From NCBI GenBank assembly GCA_035610835.1, contig CM069441.1:78953515-79017514 (forward strand): a stretch of 64,000 bases of DNA, written 5' to 3'. Positions 54,329 to 64,000 of this stretch are shown piece by piece. The position numbers and the translations under genes are program-made. Under the pieces are notes generated by a model. That model was not told where the DNA came from, searched no databases, and worked only from the letters and a program-made list of their open reading frames with translations. How positions within the stretch are numbered: position 1 is the stretch's first letter; every line of letters begins with the position of its first letter. This stretch comes from Ophiura sarsii. Its lineage: Eukaryota > Echinodermata > Ophiuroidea > Amphilepidida > Ophiuridae.

Positions 54329-54509
54329 CTATAGTTCAGTCAGTTCCAAATTGGCGAAACCTGTTTACAACAGCGCATGAAATCATAAGAGTGTTGCGCG
54401 CAAAACGCTCGCATGGCGCGCAGTGTCATTGTACACTTGGATTACTTTTGTATGCGAGATAGATAAAAACCAAATATTTCTCGCCAATTTAGAACTGATC
54501 AAACTACAG
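54329..54509. mobile_element. intact MITE (181 bp), relative of the split copy at 35511
   Basis: The ends CTATAGTTCAGTCAGTTCCA and the inverted CTGTAGTTTGATCAGTTCTA continue into AAATTGGCGA on both sides. It contains the uninterrupted site AGATAGATAAAAACCAAATA corresponding to the insertion point of the Helentron-like copy 2. Confidence 0.85.
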
Positions 54510-54654
54510 CATTTTTAAGATGCCTATTCTGGACTGATCCCACTTGCTGAAAGATTTGATAATTTTGTTCAGTGTTTGAAATGAAATTGTCACTAATGTG
54601 TTGTTGAAATGAATGACAATATCATGCAGGCAATATTATCTATAGGAGAGAAAT

Positions 54655-55240
54655 TCCTGCTGTCTTTGACATAAATTTGATACAATGGATTTGACACACA
54701 TTTGACATAGTGGAAGAGCGTGTTCTTCAGAATTTGACATAAATTTGACACAATCGATTTGACACACATTTGACATAGTGGAAGAGCGTGTATTCTTGCA
54801 GAATTTGACATAAATTTGACACAATATATTTGACACACATTTGACATAGTGGAAGAGCGTATATTCTTGCAGAATTTGACATAAATTTGACACAATCGAT
54901 TTGACACATATTTGACATAGTGGACGAGCGTATTCTTGCAGAATTTGACATAAATTTGACACAATCGATTTGACACATATTTGACATAGTGGAAGAGCGT
55001 ATATTCTTGCAGAATTTGACATAAATTTGACACAATCGATTTGACACATATTTGACATAGTGGACGAGCGTATTCTTGCAGAATTTGACATAAATTTGAC
55101 ACAATCGATTTGACACATATTTGACATAGTGGACGAGCGTATTCTTGCAGAATTTGACATAAATTTGACACAATCGATTTGACACATATTTGACATAGTG
55201 GAGGAGCGTATTCTTGAAGAATTTGACATAAATTTGACAT
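54655..55240. repeat. minisatellite, about 69-bp unit, 8 copies, TTTGACA-rich
   Basis: The unit GAATTTGACATAAATTTGAC + ACAATCGATTTGACACATAT + TTGACATAGTGGACGAGCGT + ATTCTTGCA repeats with minor length variants. Three overlapping long minus-strand ORFs (up to 235 codons) are artefacts: they are the same repeat read in different frames. Confidence 0.92.
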
Positions 55241-55592
55241 ATGTCAAATTCATGTCAAATGAAAAGTAGTGAATTGGGACATTCATTTGACATAGTTTTG
55301 ACACAGTTTTGACATAGTTAGAGATTTGATACAATTTTGACATGATTTTGACATAAATTTGACATATGTCAAAATCATGTCAAACGAAAAGTAGTGAATT
55401 GGGACATTCATTTGACACAGTTTTGACACAGATTTGACATAGTGGAATTTGACACAATTTTGACATAAAACTAAACATTTGACACAGTTTTGACATATGT
55501 CAAATTCATGTCAAAACTATGTCAAATGAATGTCCCAATTCACTACTTTCCATTTGACATGATTTTGACATATGTCAAATGTGTGTCAAATT
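55240..55592. repeat. TTTGACA/TGTCAAA palindromic block
   Basis: TGACATATGTCAAATTCATG-type palindromes, with a stretch containing GTAGTGAATTGGGACATTCA occurring twice directly (about 55266-55285 and 55391-55409) and once inverted near 55524-55545. The block closes the adjacent minisatellite. Confidence 0.85.
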
Positions 55593-55599
55593 GTGGCAA

Positions 55600-56990
55600 G
55601 GGCAGGCTCAATCCTCCAACCTCCATACCATCCCACTATTTATCAGCAATATACGACAACAAGGACCCCAATAACGAGGTGTTAAGCTTTCCCCCCATCT
55701 CTTACCCTTTGGAGGAGGGTGAGGGGCGGGAGGGAGGCCAAACCAAACTCATGAAAATCAAAACAGTGAATGATGAACACACAACCTGAAGCACGTAATC
55801 ACGCCAGGTGCAACCTGCGCCATGCATCAACAACAAACCAAGCGTGACGCGCAATTGCCGCGTACAAAGGATACCGACCGGAAAGCCGCGCGCCATTACC
55901 AGACATAACCTATATATGACCGGTCATCGACAGCTATAGAGCAACTAACGCGTAAACAACCTGTAATAGGTCGATGACCTTTTGCGCCTACTGAAAGTCA
56001 TATGGCCTCACACAATTAGCATTTACACGTGAATGGTGGAAATGCATATATTCTCCGAAATCGGGGGATTTTGATACCGAGGGCCTGTGTTGTCCTATCC
56101 TAAAAAAACACACCCTTATCTCATGTTATTATTCACACAGATTCTTACACATTTGTATTTGAGTAAGAGTGCCGCCCCCCCCCCCCCCCCCCTTCCAGAC
56201 TAGAAAAAAAACAGGGAACCATCAGATAAGTTGATAGGCTGATTCATGTAATGATAACATCTCTATGCAAATAAGCCGGGTTTTTCCATTTCATATTCAC
56301 CAAACAACAGGCAAGAGGACACATTATATATTTCTGCATAAAATTGTTTTTTGTATCAACATTATTGTTTGTGGATTTTTTTCATTTGACAATTTATTTG
56401 CTTTGACCATCTTTTTGGCATGGACTGTGAATAAAGGTAAGGACATACATAGTCTGGCTATAGAAAGGAATTCAAAAGCTATGCATTTTGACAAGCCTTA
56501 TCTTATGCTAATTTGTTTGAGTATTTATATTTTATTCCATTCACTTACACTCTTGCTATCGGTTTTTAATAGTTCCTTTTTTTGCGCCGGTTTGGAGTAA
56601 ACCACGTCACAACCCTATACTGCTAAAAATACTTATATATAGGCCAACATTTATCAATATTTGATGGTGATAAACTCTCAACACAATTGTTGTATATTAT
56701 AGTGCTCGTAATTCTGGTGCCCATGTAAACAAAGCCTCTTTGGTCGAAGGTTTTTTTCTAGACACGATACCGAGAGGGATGGTTCGAAATGCTTATATAT
56801 ATTTGTATATATATTTTTTTCATTCACCCAGTTTGTCTATGAGTCTTTAAATGAATATGTTATTCAATTTACTAGCTCAACTAAGAGGGTTCTCATCCCA
56901 AATATATTATTCAAAGTTTATGATATTGTAACAGAAAAGAATGATTAAAAATTGAAACAACATTTTAATCTAGTCCTATTTTAGGCCATT
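55600..56990. other. intergenic with dispersed repeat block
   Basis: No gene is supported. 55780-55960 is CpG-richer. A C tract lies at about 56176-56192. 56225-56600 matches the interspersed family seen at 3690-3920 and 20700-20900. Confidence 0.5.
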
Positions 56991-56992
56991 TA

Positions 56993-57400
56993 GGGAGCGA
57001 TCACTATTTACGCCAGGGGGCGGATGGAGGAAATCAGGGGGGGGGGGGACACAATTTTTTTTTAAACATGAAGGGGGGACGCGAAATTTTATTCTGGCAA
57101 AGAGGGGGGACATGAAATTTTGATGGTCAAAAGTTCAAAGATGAAATTTCGCACGCATGTCTCCCAAAAATGTTTTTTTTAATTTTATTGGACAAGCTTC
57201 TTTAGAGCCAAAATCTAAACTGACCTGACTCAAATTGGACCCCTCCGCCCCCCCCCCCCCCCCCCACACACACACACCCCATTGACAGAAAATAAGTAAT
57301 TCACTTTCACCTTTTAGCTCAGTAGTTTGAGCTATTCTTCCCTGTCAAAGCGATTAGGGGCTCCCCCCCCCCCCCCCCCCCCCCCCCGACCCCTGGGAGA
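56993..57400. repeat. G/C-tract-rich element remnants
   Basis: GGGAGCGATCACTATTTA resembles the end of the 48383-49262 element. Poly-G (about 57040-57048) and poly-C runs (about 57249-57265 and 57364-57387) follow, then ATACGCTACTG at 57401-57411, a solo hAT-like end. Confidence 0.55.
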
Positions 57401-57554
57401 TACGCTACTGCATTCGAGTTATTTTGAACTTTTCTGTGCACTTAATGGGCCTTTGGTTTTCAATTCATAGGTACCAAAAGCAATTCTAATATTAACCCTA
57501 ACACTTTTGAAGGATTTTCCAACGAATTTTTTTTCAAGCAAAAAAAACACACAC

Positions 57555-57606
57555 AACAAGAGGTGCCACGCCCCGGGGTCGAACGCTCTACCAACTGAGC
57601 CACGGG
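57555..57606 (-). repeat. tRNA-like fragment with A box, minus strand
   Basis: On the minus strand TGGCTCAGTTGG (57590-57601) is a perfect RNA polymerase III A box. TAGAGC and a GTTCGACCCC stretch resembling a B box follow too soon for a complete tRNA. It is best read as a truncated tRNA or SINE head. Confidence 0.5.
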
Positions 57607-57719
57607 GGGAGCTATGCTGGGCGAGTGTATTTGCCCAGCTATGTAGCCCGGGGCCATTATTTCACCCAAAAACCTCAGCGCCAGGTGGAACCGACAGGCT
57701 GGGAAATGGGATTTCATGG

Positions 57720-59100
57720 GGTGCGGGGCTGTAAGGGTTAATGTATACCTACACAGGGGCGTAACTATAGAGGGGGCAGTTGCACTCTCTGTATATAAAC
57801 AAAAAATAATCGATTATGCCCCTCACCCCTCATGCCCAATTGGAGTGTTCGCCTCATTTTCATTTCATTTTCATTTCGAATGGCCTAGAGACGTCTATTT
57901 TATAGATTGAATGGACCAATTTTCATAATTACAAATAGGCTACAGGAAGTGATTTACAATTTTAACTTAAATTATACATCTTGATCATGTAAATCCCCAT
58001 GGGCAAATATGCCCAATCATGAAAGAGTCATTGACCTGGTAACCATGCGTGTCTCACATATAATGTTGGGTTTATAACTGCATCAAATCCATAGAAAATC
58101 CCATTACTACCTAAAGATGATTTATAAAAAAATCTGCTGTACGAATATAAAAAATCAATATCAAAAATGGAAGAATTAAGTCACTTTTGTGATGTAAAAC
58201 TGGTTTTTAGATGATCATTTGACAAACATTATATGGAGATATGCCATATGTTACCATGGGAAGCTCGCAACAAACAGCGGAATATATTGCGCGTTCGTCA
58301 AATTCAACCCTTGGCCGCACTGATGAGAAGCACATGGTGGTGAACCTACACCAAGGGCGTACACGTCCCGCTCTCATCTACCTACATGAATTTCAGATCT
58401 ACTTTTATTGGAAAATTCATACCCAGTTTAGGCTAGCTAAAAAATTAAGGTCTAATCACTAATTATTTTATAATTGGTAAATACCCCTTGGGTCAATGCA
58501 AGTGATCAACCAAGACACCAGTAGCAAATTGTGAGATATTGATAGTTAGATTTGAATCAAATCGGATACATGCCTTGTTTCATAATTTTTCACAGAATGG
58601 TTTGGTGTTCACTAATATTATTATTAGACGGTCCAAAACTGTTTGTAAAATGGCAATTTCTGAAATTGGCGATTTTGATACCCTTTAGCACGGGCCGGCA
58701 CGGGCCTGCGTTGTGGTAGAAAAAAAATCACCCTTATTCCATGTTAGGAGCTGTAATTACCTTTTGATATTGCCTTGATGGTGATCACTATGATCACAGC
58801 CTCACAGGCTGTACAGATTATCCTGGTTATTGGGTCTGGCTCCAATCACTTGAATACTCTCTGACATCACTGTATGAACAGAGTCCACGTACAGAGCTGT
58901 AGTACCTTATGATATCGAATGCAATGTGTTGGCTTTGGTGGTGATCAAATGCTGCACAGACTGGTCGGCTTTGTGTTGGATAAAGTGGTTCCCATCATCA
59001 TGGTCAGTGGCAGGATGTCTGAAAATACATAAATAAGACTGTGATACAATAATTATTCACATAAATTAGGATCATGTGGTTCTTAACAATTGTTTTGTGA
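57720..59100. other. intergenic, no gene recognised
   Basis: A solo hAT-like end (CAGGGGCGTAACTATAGAGG) lies at 57754-57773. The short ORFs show no domain. Confidence 0.45.
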
Positions 59101-59107
59101 AATCAAT

Positions 59108-59300
59108 GTTAGTGATCCCCAAAGAAGATTTCTTGTGCAGTCCAGCATGTGTTGCATTACTGTTGTCCCTAAGACTTCATAGACATGCTCTGAAGTCACT
59201 GTACAGCGTAAGATGAACAAAGTAAGATGATTGAGGGGCAAACCAATTTGTAGTCATGATTTGATGTTGATGTTTCATGCCTTTGATTAGTGATATCACA
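59108..59300. repeat. interspersed repeat interrupted at 59302
   Basis: Matches 6877-6945 and 19515-19795. The sequence breaks at 'gatatcaca' and resumes at 60758 ('ataagggtacttaag'), as shown by the continuous relative at 19790-19815. Confidence 0.8.
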
Positions 59301-59302
59301 TT

Positions 59303-60757
59303 TGGTCAGAAGTCAATAATAGGTATCAAATAAGGTGGGGCTGTTTCAAAAAATCGTGATACGTGTCTCTATTTTAAATAGAAGTTGTCAACAAAACATA
59401 ACATTTTTGGTATCATATTAAAGACAATTTATCCAGCTACCGAATAAAAAAAGAATTAAAGCCACATGTTTAGCAACAGTGAGGTTATCAATCTAAACGT
59501 CGAGTGGGGCCGGTGGATGTGGCGCCGGTGGATGTGGCGCCGGTGGATGTGGCGCCGGTGGATGTGGCGCCGGTGGATGTGGCGCCGGTGGATGTGGCGC
59601 CGGTGGATGTGGCGCCGGTGGATGTGGCGCCGGTGGATGTGGCGCCCATAGGTTTCTACACAAAATAGCGGAAAACTAGAACTTTTGAAATTGATGCCAA
59701 GTTTTCAAACTTCTCATATATGTTAATAACATGTGCCTGCTACTATGAATAATGATATTGAATTGTTATCTAGACATTCTCTACTAGAATATGATGTTCA
59801 ATTCAGGGAGTGTTTTAATGTAAAAAATACACAGTTTTATTCATTTTATTGATTAAACAATGGCCAAATCGCAGTCTCTCTATTTCATTTGTGTGACTCT
59901 TCGGTCCTTTTCTAAGCCAGAAGTGTTTCTTCACGAATTGTTCATAGATTTATGAACAATTTGCTATTTAGACCTATTTTGGACCACCCTGTATTCAAAA
60001 TAAAAGGAACTTTAACGATATTCATATAGTTCATTTTGATAACTATTTTCTTTTAAATTAAATAGTCCATGCTAACTAAATTTCATAGAATATTATAGGA
60101 AGGGGCGGACATACGGGAACCTTGAGTTATTTTTAGCAAATTTGCTTGGCAACCAGTGTTTCAGAAACAAAACATTCCATGCACGCACTCAACGCTGAGC
60201 GTCGTTACGCACTTGATCCGCAGTAGGCGCAATGTGCGGTTGCCTTAATTGATTGATCTGCGCAAGTTGTTTTTGTTTTTGTTTTCACTGGCGTTTGATT
60301 TGTTTTCACCGGCGTGACGTAGGTCCGCCCCAACCTATATACAAACCTTCATTTTATGCATTATTTCATCGTAATTTTAGACACCCTGTCCTTTTCCTGT
60401 GTACATTTTGGGCAAGTGATTCTTAGCAAATTTGGTAGCACCTTCTGCGGTTATTCTGATTTTGGTGACTATCTTCAGCTAAACCCTAATTGTACAAACT
60501 ATCAAAATATTTTGTGAGGAACAAAAACGATCAACTTTTTTATGTTCCACCCTGTCAAATTTTACACACCCTGTATAATTTGATTCTTTTTTGCAAAAAT
60601 GAAAAACCTTGAATCATAAGCTTTCCAACAATATATAGTTTGTGGGTCATTAAGTATGTAAAACTTAAGTTTTGTTCCGTTTAATCAGAATTGGTGCATT
60701 TATCAACATTATTAAAAGGGAAACATTTTTTTTGGACCAGTTTGTGACTTCTGACCA
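59303..60757. mobile_element. TIR insertion (about 1.46 kb) carrying a GC-rich minisatellite
   Basis: TGGTCAGAAGTCA at 59303-59315 and its exact inverse at 60745-60757 bound a segment absent from the relative near 19795 (reading atatcacgtaagggta). No transposase is recognised. Several CACACCCTGT/CACCCTGTA motifs inside look like mariner-type ends. Confidence 0.7.
59508..59645 (+). repeat. 15-bp minisatellite GATGTGGCGCCGGTG, about 9 copies
   Basis: Near-perfect copies of a 15-mer containing the GGCGCC palindrome, strongly GC-rich against an AT-rich background. The ORF through it (repeating RWMWR) is only the translated repeat. Confidence 0.95.
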
Positions 60758-60952
60758 TATAAGGGTACTTAAGAAATGAAAATGAATTGATTTGATGATA
60801 ATCTGTTGTCAATGTTCTGGCTTCATTGTTATATGCAACAGTTATCCATATGGATTAAAACTCAATCATTGTCACTTAACTATTTTTTCTTACTCAAAAA
60901 TTCATAACAGTTGTCCAGATAGGTTGCTATTCTCCTACTCTTTCATAGTGTT
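60758..60952. repeat. interspersed repeat, continuation of 59108-59300
   Basis: 'gaattgatttgatgataatctg' to 'ggttgctattctcc' closely matches 19800-19986. Confidence 0.85.
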
Positions 60953-61318
60953 AAAGGTATATTATGTGATATTTTCCAGGGGGCACCCTCAATCCTCAAA
61001 AAAAAAAATAGAAGCAGATTTTCTTGCAGATTTACATTTCTGATCATAAATCGTACATACAATCCAAGTTACAGGGCGATACTATTCTTAATTACTTCAA
61101 AATCTGGTTTTAGAGTGAAAATAAACTGTCAGGTTAACTAACAATTTTATTTTTTACTCTAAAATCACTCTAAAACCATGACTTTGAGGTAATTAGGAAT
61201 TGATCACTCCTTAACTTGGAATATATTCATGATTTATGATCAGAAATTTAAATCTGCAAGAAAATCTGCTTCCAATTTGTTTCGAGGATTCTAGAAAAGA
61301 TCACATAATATACCTTTA
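60953..61318. mobile_element. foldback MITE family, copy C
   Basis: Mirrored ends AAAGGTATATTATGTGATAT and GATCACATAATATACCTTT. The interior matches copies A and B. TTAA occurs on both sides, partly within the ends. Confidence 0.85.
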
Positions 61319-61745
61319 AACAGTCAGTATGCAGCCGCACTCAAAGCCGTTGTTTTTCTAACCCACTCACAGCGACCGGAAGTACTCACCTGTAGCGATA
61401 CGGCCGCTTCGTAGTTACAGTTGACCTCATGATAGCACGATGTAAATGAGCTCTTTTCATGATTATAATCACACATTTCAAAAACATTTGCCATGAATTT
61501 GTAAATAAAAAGGCATGTGATGCATATAATATATCTAATATTACCTGTGAACTTCATGACATGTTGTATTTTCGGTGCAAATTATTCCAATCACACAGAC
61601 CGAATTCAAGAAAAACTTGACGAAACTAAAGCCAAATCCACGGTAAAAAAGTCACTTCTGAAGAATCAGGCACCAATTTTATCCATGGTATCATAATATT
61701 CATAGTCTTTTGTAACTAGAAACATGCTTAAAATATTATAACATT

Positions 61746-62327
61746 ATTTAGTCCGGTCAAGTGAATGGTTATAATATAGCTCCTCGAATCTTGTCTCGAG
61801 CTAAATTCATTTCGTAGCATCCATGGGTTGTTGATGAAGTGTTTAAATTTCACGGATATAACTAGTTTAGCTTGATAGCTCAGATGGTAAAGCATTCGCT
61901 TGGAGAACGAGAGGTCCGGGGTTCGAAATCGATCCTTCTGCTCTGCACAATTTCATATGATATTTTTTTCTCGTCAAAATAATTTTTCACAATTTCATCA
62001 CACAAAATGCATGAATTCGGACGTTTTCATTGCAAAAACGGTATTTTTTTCTCCAAAATTTCAATAATGAATTCAAACGCGGGCATATGAAAATGAAGCG
62101 CGGGCGGGTTACAAGAAACTAAAACTCAAGTTGGCGAGGCCTAACGGGGGATCGTAAGTTTCGTTTTCTGAACGAAAATCGGTGAAAATCAGACTCGGTT
62201 TTTCTTATCAAAAAAGAAGTCGGGCCACAATGTTTTTAATATGAAATTAAAGCTTAAAATTCCGTTAGTACGGAAATTGCTCTTAAAATATCGTACAAAT
62301 TTTAGTCCGGTCAAGTGAATGGTTACA
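61746..62327. repeat. segment bounded by a 28-bp direct repeat
   Basis: A block containing TTTAGTCCGGTCAAGTGAAT then GGTTA occurs at 61746-61773 and 62299-62327 in the same orientation. It encloses a tRNA-derived sequence and CpG-rich non-coding DNA. Confidence 0.8.
61869..61941 (+). repeat. tRNA-derived sequence (SINE head or tRNA pseudogene)
   Basis: Perfect A box TAGCTCAGATGG (61876-61887) and near-perfect B box GGTTCGAAATC (about 61919-61929) at tRNA-like spacing. An anticodon-like loop TTGGAGA would read GGA (Ser), but a serine long variable arm is missing. The acceptor arm AGCTTGA has no complementary 3' strand and the T stem does not pair. It is therefore not a functional tRNA; internal pol III promoter boxes remain. 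Confidence 0.65.
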
Positions 62328-62329
62328 AG

Positions 62330-63220
62330 AAGCAAAGTCACGAAAGTTGTTAAATTCTAAAATTAGCGATAAAATCACTGTTTGTGGACCAAATATGTCA
62401 GATTTGGCATCATATTATAGAGAAAATTACGAACAATCCACATACTTCGCCATCATGGCTGCCAGCTAACCCTACCTCAATTAATTCAGGGAAAACAAAC
62501 TTCTCGTAAGGTTTTAGCGCAAGGTTGACATCCTGAAATCGATCTTTGTGTGGGTTAGAAATCGGCAAGGTCACTCATTGAAAGCGATACCTGCGTGCTG
62601 ACTGTAAACTTGATGGTTGTTCTGATTTGGTCCTATACTAGTTATACAATTGAAGTGTTTTGCTCATCAAATTGAATATTTTAGATCTTTTAGCATCTAC
62701 AGCAGTAACAAATGATTATCACCTTTGAGATATTTTGAACTTTTAAACTTTTTCCTATGCACTTAATAATGGGCCTTTGATTTTCAATTCAGTAAAAAGA
62801 AGGTACCTCAGCATGAGATTTACCCTCATGGGGAAATTTATGCTAATTTGTGCAATAGTAAAATAAGTGTGGAGAGGTAGAACCTTTTAAATGACCCTCC
62901 TATATTCTGTTGTTTGTTTGGGTCACATAGGGCATGTTAGAGATTGGAATGTTCAAAGGTTCTCCTCAGTGGTACAATGGTACTTTAGCACAATAGCTTT
63001 TATGCTTCAATGAGCTTCACTGATATAGTGTAGTATATTGGTTGTATTGAGGGAATCAGCATACAGGTTGATAGGCTGATTCATAACCATGTGGCTGTGT
63101 TATTAGTGACGCTGGCAATAAACTTGGGTTTTCCCGTTTTATTCACCACCAGGCCAGGCGCAGGAAGACAACACGTTTCTGCATCAATGTTTGTTGTGAT
63201 TGTCTTTGACAATTTATTTG
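62330..63220. repeat. interspersed repeat family, no gene
   Basis: 62605-62710 and 62915-63220 match 20375-20470 and 20550-20790 in order. No coding region is supported. Confidence 0.65.
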
Positions 63221-63224
63221 CTTC

Positions 63225-63640
63225 ATCATTTTGGCATGGAGAGTGAATAAGGTAAAGAAATTAGTGAACATAGCTTGGCTGTAGAAAGATGATGATATTT
63301 TGTATCAATGATTGTTTGTGATTGTCTTTGACAATTTACTTGCTTCATCATTTTGGCATGGAGTGAATAAGGTAAAGAAATTAGTGAACATAGCTTGGCT
63401 GTAGAAAGATGATGACATTTTGTATCAATGATTGTTTGTGATTGTCTTTGACAATTTATTTGCTTCATTATTTTGGCATGGAGAGTGAATAAGGTAAAGA
63501 AATTAGTGAACATAGCTTGGCTGTAGAAAGATGATGACATTTTGTATCAATGATTGTTTGTGATTGTCTTTGACAATTTACTTGCTTCATCATTTTGGCA
63601 TGGAGAGTGAATAAAGGTAAAGAAATTAGTGTATACTAGC
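63225..63640. repeat. tandem repeat, about 119-bp unit, 3.5 copies
   Basis: The unit ATTTTGGCATGGAGAGTGAA + TAAGGTAAAGAAATTAGTGA + ACATAGCTTGGCTGTAGAAA + 'gatgatgacattttgtatcaatgattgtttg' repeats. It is a local amplification of a sequence that is single-copy at 3860-3920 and 56410-56460. The minus-strand ORF is the translated repeat. Confidence 0.92.
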
Positions 63641-63670
63641 GGGTATCCGCGCTTTGCGCGTACCCGCTAG
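63635..63670. repeat. GC-rich hairpin CTAGCGGGTA...TACCCGCTAG
   Basis: CTAGCGGGTATCCGCGC pairs with GCGCGTACCCGCTAG around TTT, with a 2-nt bulge. It sits exactly where the preceding tandem repeat ends, so it may mark an element boundary. Confidence 0.8.
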
Positions 63671-64000
63671 AAGATTTCACGGGGAGGTAAGTAAACAAAG
63701 CGTAAGAAAATTTGATACAATATCAAGAACATGTCCTACATGTATACATAATCCAGACGGGCCCTAAATAATCCGAATATCACAGGTGCTTTTGATAATC
63801 CAGTAAACATGTACATGTGCCTTAAAGTAGGTAGGCCTACCTTTGTCTTTTCAGATACCTATGTAGGCCTGCCATGTGACCTGAAATGCAGGTATCCGTT
63901 GTCCCAATATATGGGCAATTCCACAAAAATGGGACCACTTGGCTTTTTATCATTCTTTGATCCGGGAAATCTTACTATAAGTATATATCACACTTTTTTT
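63671..64000. other. non-coding end of window
   Basis: Contains TAGGCCTA near 63829; nothing else is recognised. Confidence 0.4.

Noticed and set aside
54593..55343. Three overlapping minus-strand ORFs of 152-235 codons
   Set aside because: They are one roughly 69-bp minisatellite read in different frames; no domain or start context supports translation.
59466..59651. ORF with repeating RWMWR
   Set aside because: 15-bp minisatellite (multiple of three), so it stays open in every frame lacking a stop; no flanking coding sequence.
61869..61941. Functional tRNA-Ser(GGA)
   Set aside because: The acceptor and T stems do not pair and the long variable arm of tRNA-Ser is missing.

Overview
The window looks like a stretch of a large, repeat-rich invertebrate genome. 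It has spliced genes, long introns, low gene density, many non-autonomous DNA transposons with terminal inverted repeats (TIRs), satellites, and many long poly-C/poly-G runs. A CARD-NACHT-LRR receptor gene and the frequent octamer TAGGCCTA would suit a marine deuterostome such as an echinoderm. That placement is inference; no single feature fixes the taxon.

Only one convincing protein-coding gene is visible. It is an NLR (NOD-like receptor) gene on the + strand, 24989-32206. Five coding exons can be read with matching splice phases: CARD1, linker1, CARD2, linker2, and one 2.7-kb exon carrying the NACHT ATPase and leucine-rich repeats. Every intron is phase 1, and the CARD+linker pair is a tandem exon-cassette duplication. 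The predicted product is 1,159 residues with a NOD2-like CARD-CARD-NACHT-LRR order. Its likely role is cytosolic sensing of microbes or danger, with CARD-dependent signalling. A decayed C2H2 zinc-finger array (50492-50913) and a mariner transposase N-terminal fragment (22801-23136, minus strand) are the other recognisable protein remnants. A 147-codon ORF sits inside a foldback element (16250-16693).

Layout: 1-4.3 kb is non-coding sequence with a mariner-type MITE. 4.3-6.9 kb is a nest of concentric inverted repeats with an inserted hAT element (perfect 8-bp target duplication) and two perfect hairpins. 8.2-11.9 kb holds arrays rich in TGACCTTTGACCT. The second array lies in an element with 12-bp inverted ends and a terminal hairpin, resembling a non-autonomous Helentron. 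12.0-16.0 kb holds a TIR element and a roughly 145-bp satellite flanked by direct repeats. 16.0-17.2 kb is a Mutator/foldback-like element with a 9-bp target duplication. 17.5-24.8 kb is a series of mariner, CACTG-ended, Harbinger-like and foldback elements, several nested. 25-32.2 kb is the NLR gene. 34.4-37.7 kb holds a TIR element and a second Helentron-like copy inserted into a MITE whose uninterrupted relative lies at 54.3 kb. 40.9-43.0 kb is a roughly 181-bp satellite. 46.3-49.3 kb, 52.1-55.6 kb and 57-63.7 kb are further foldback elements, TTTGACA-type repeats, minisatellites and tRNA-derived fragments.

The most unusual signals are: (i) dozens of direct-repeat-1 nuclear-receptor motifs carried by a mobile element with Helentron-like architecture; (ii) the symmetric-phase CARD cassette duplication; (iii) several insertions whose boundaries can be checked against empty relatives inside the same window.
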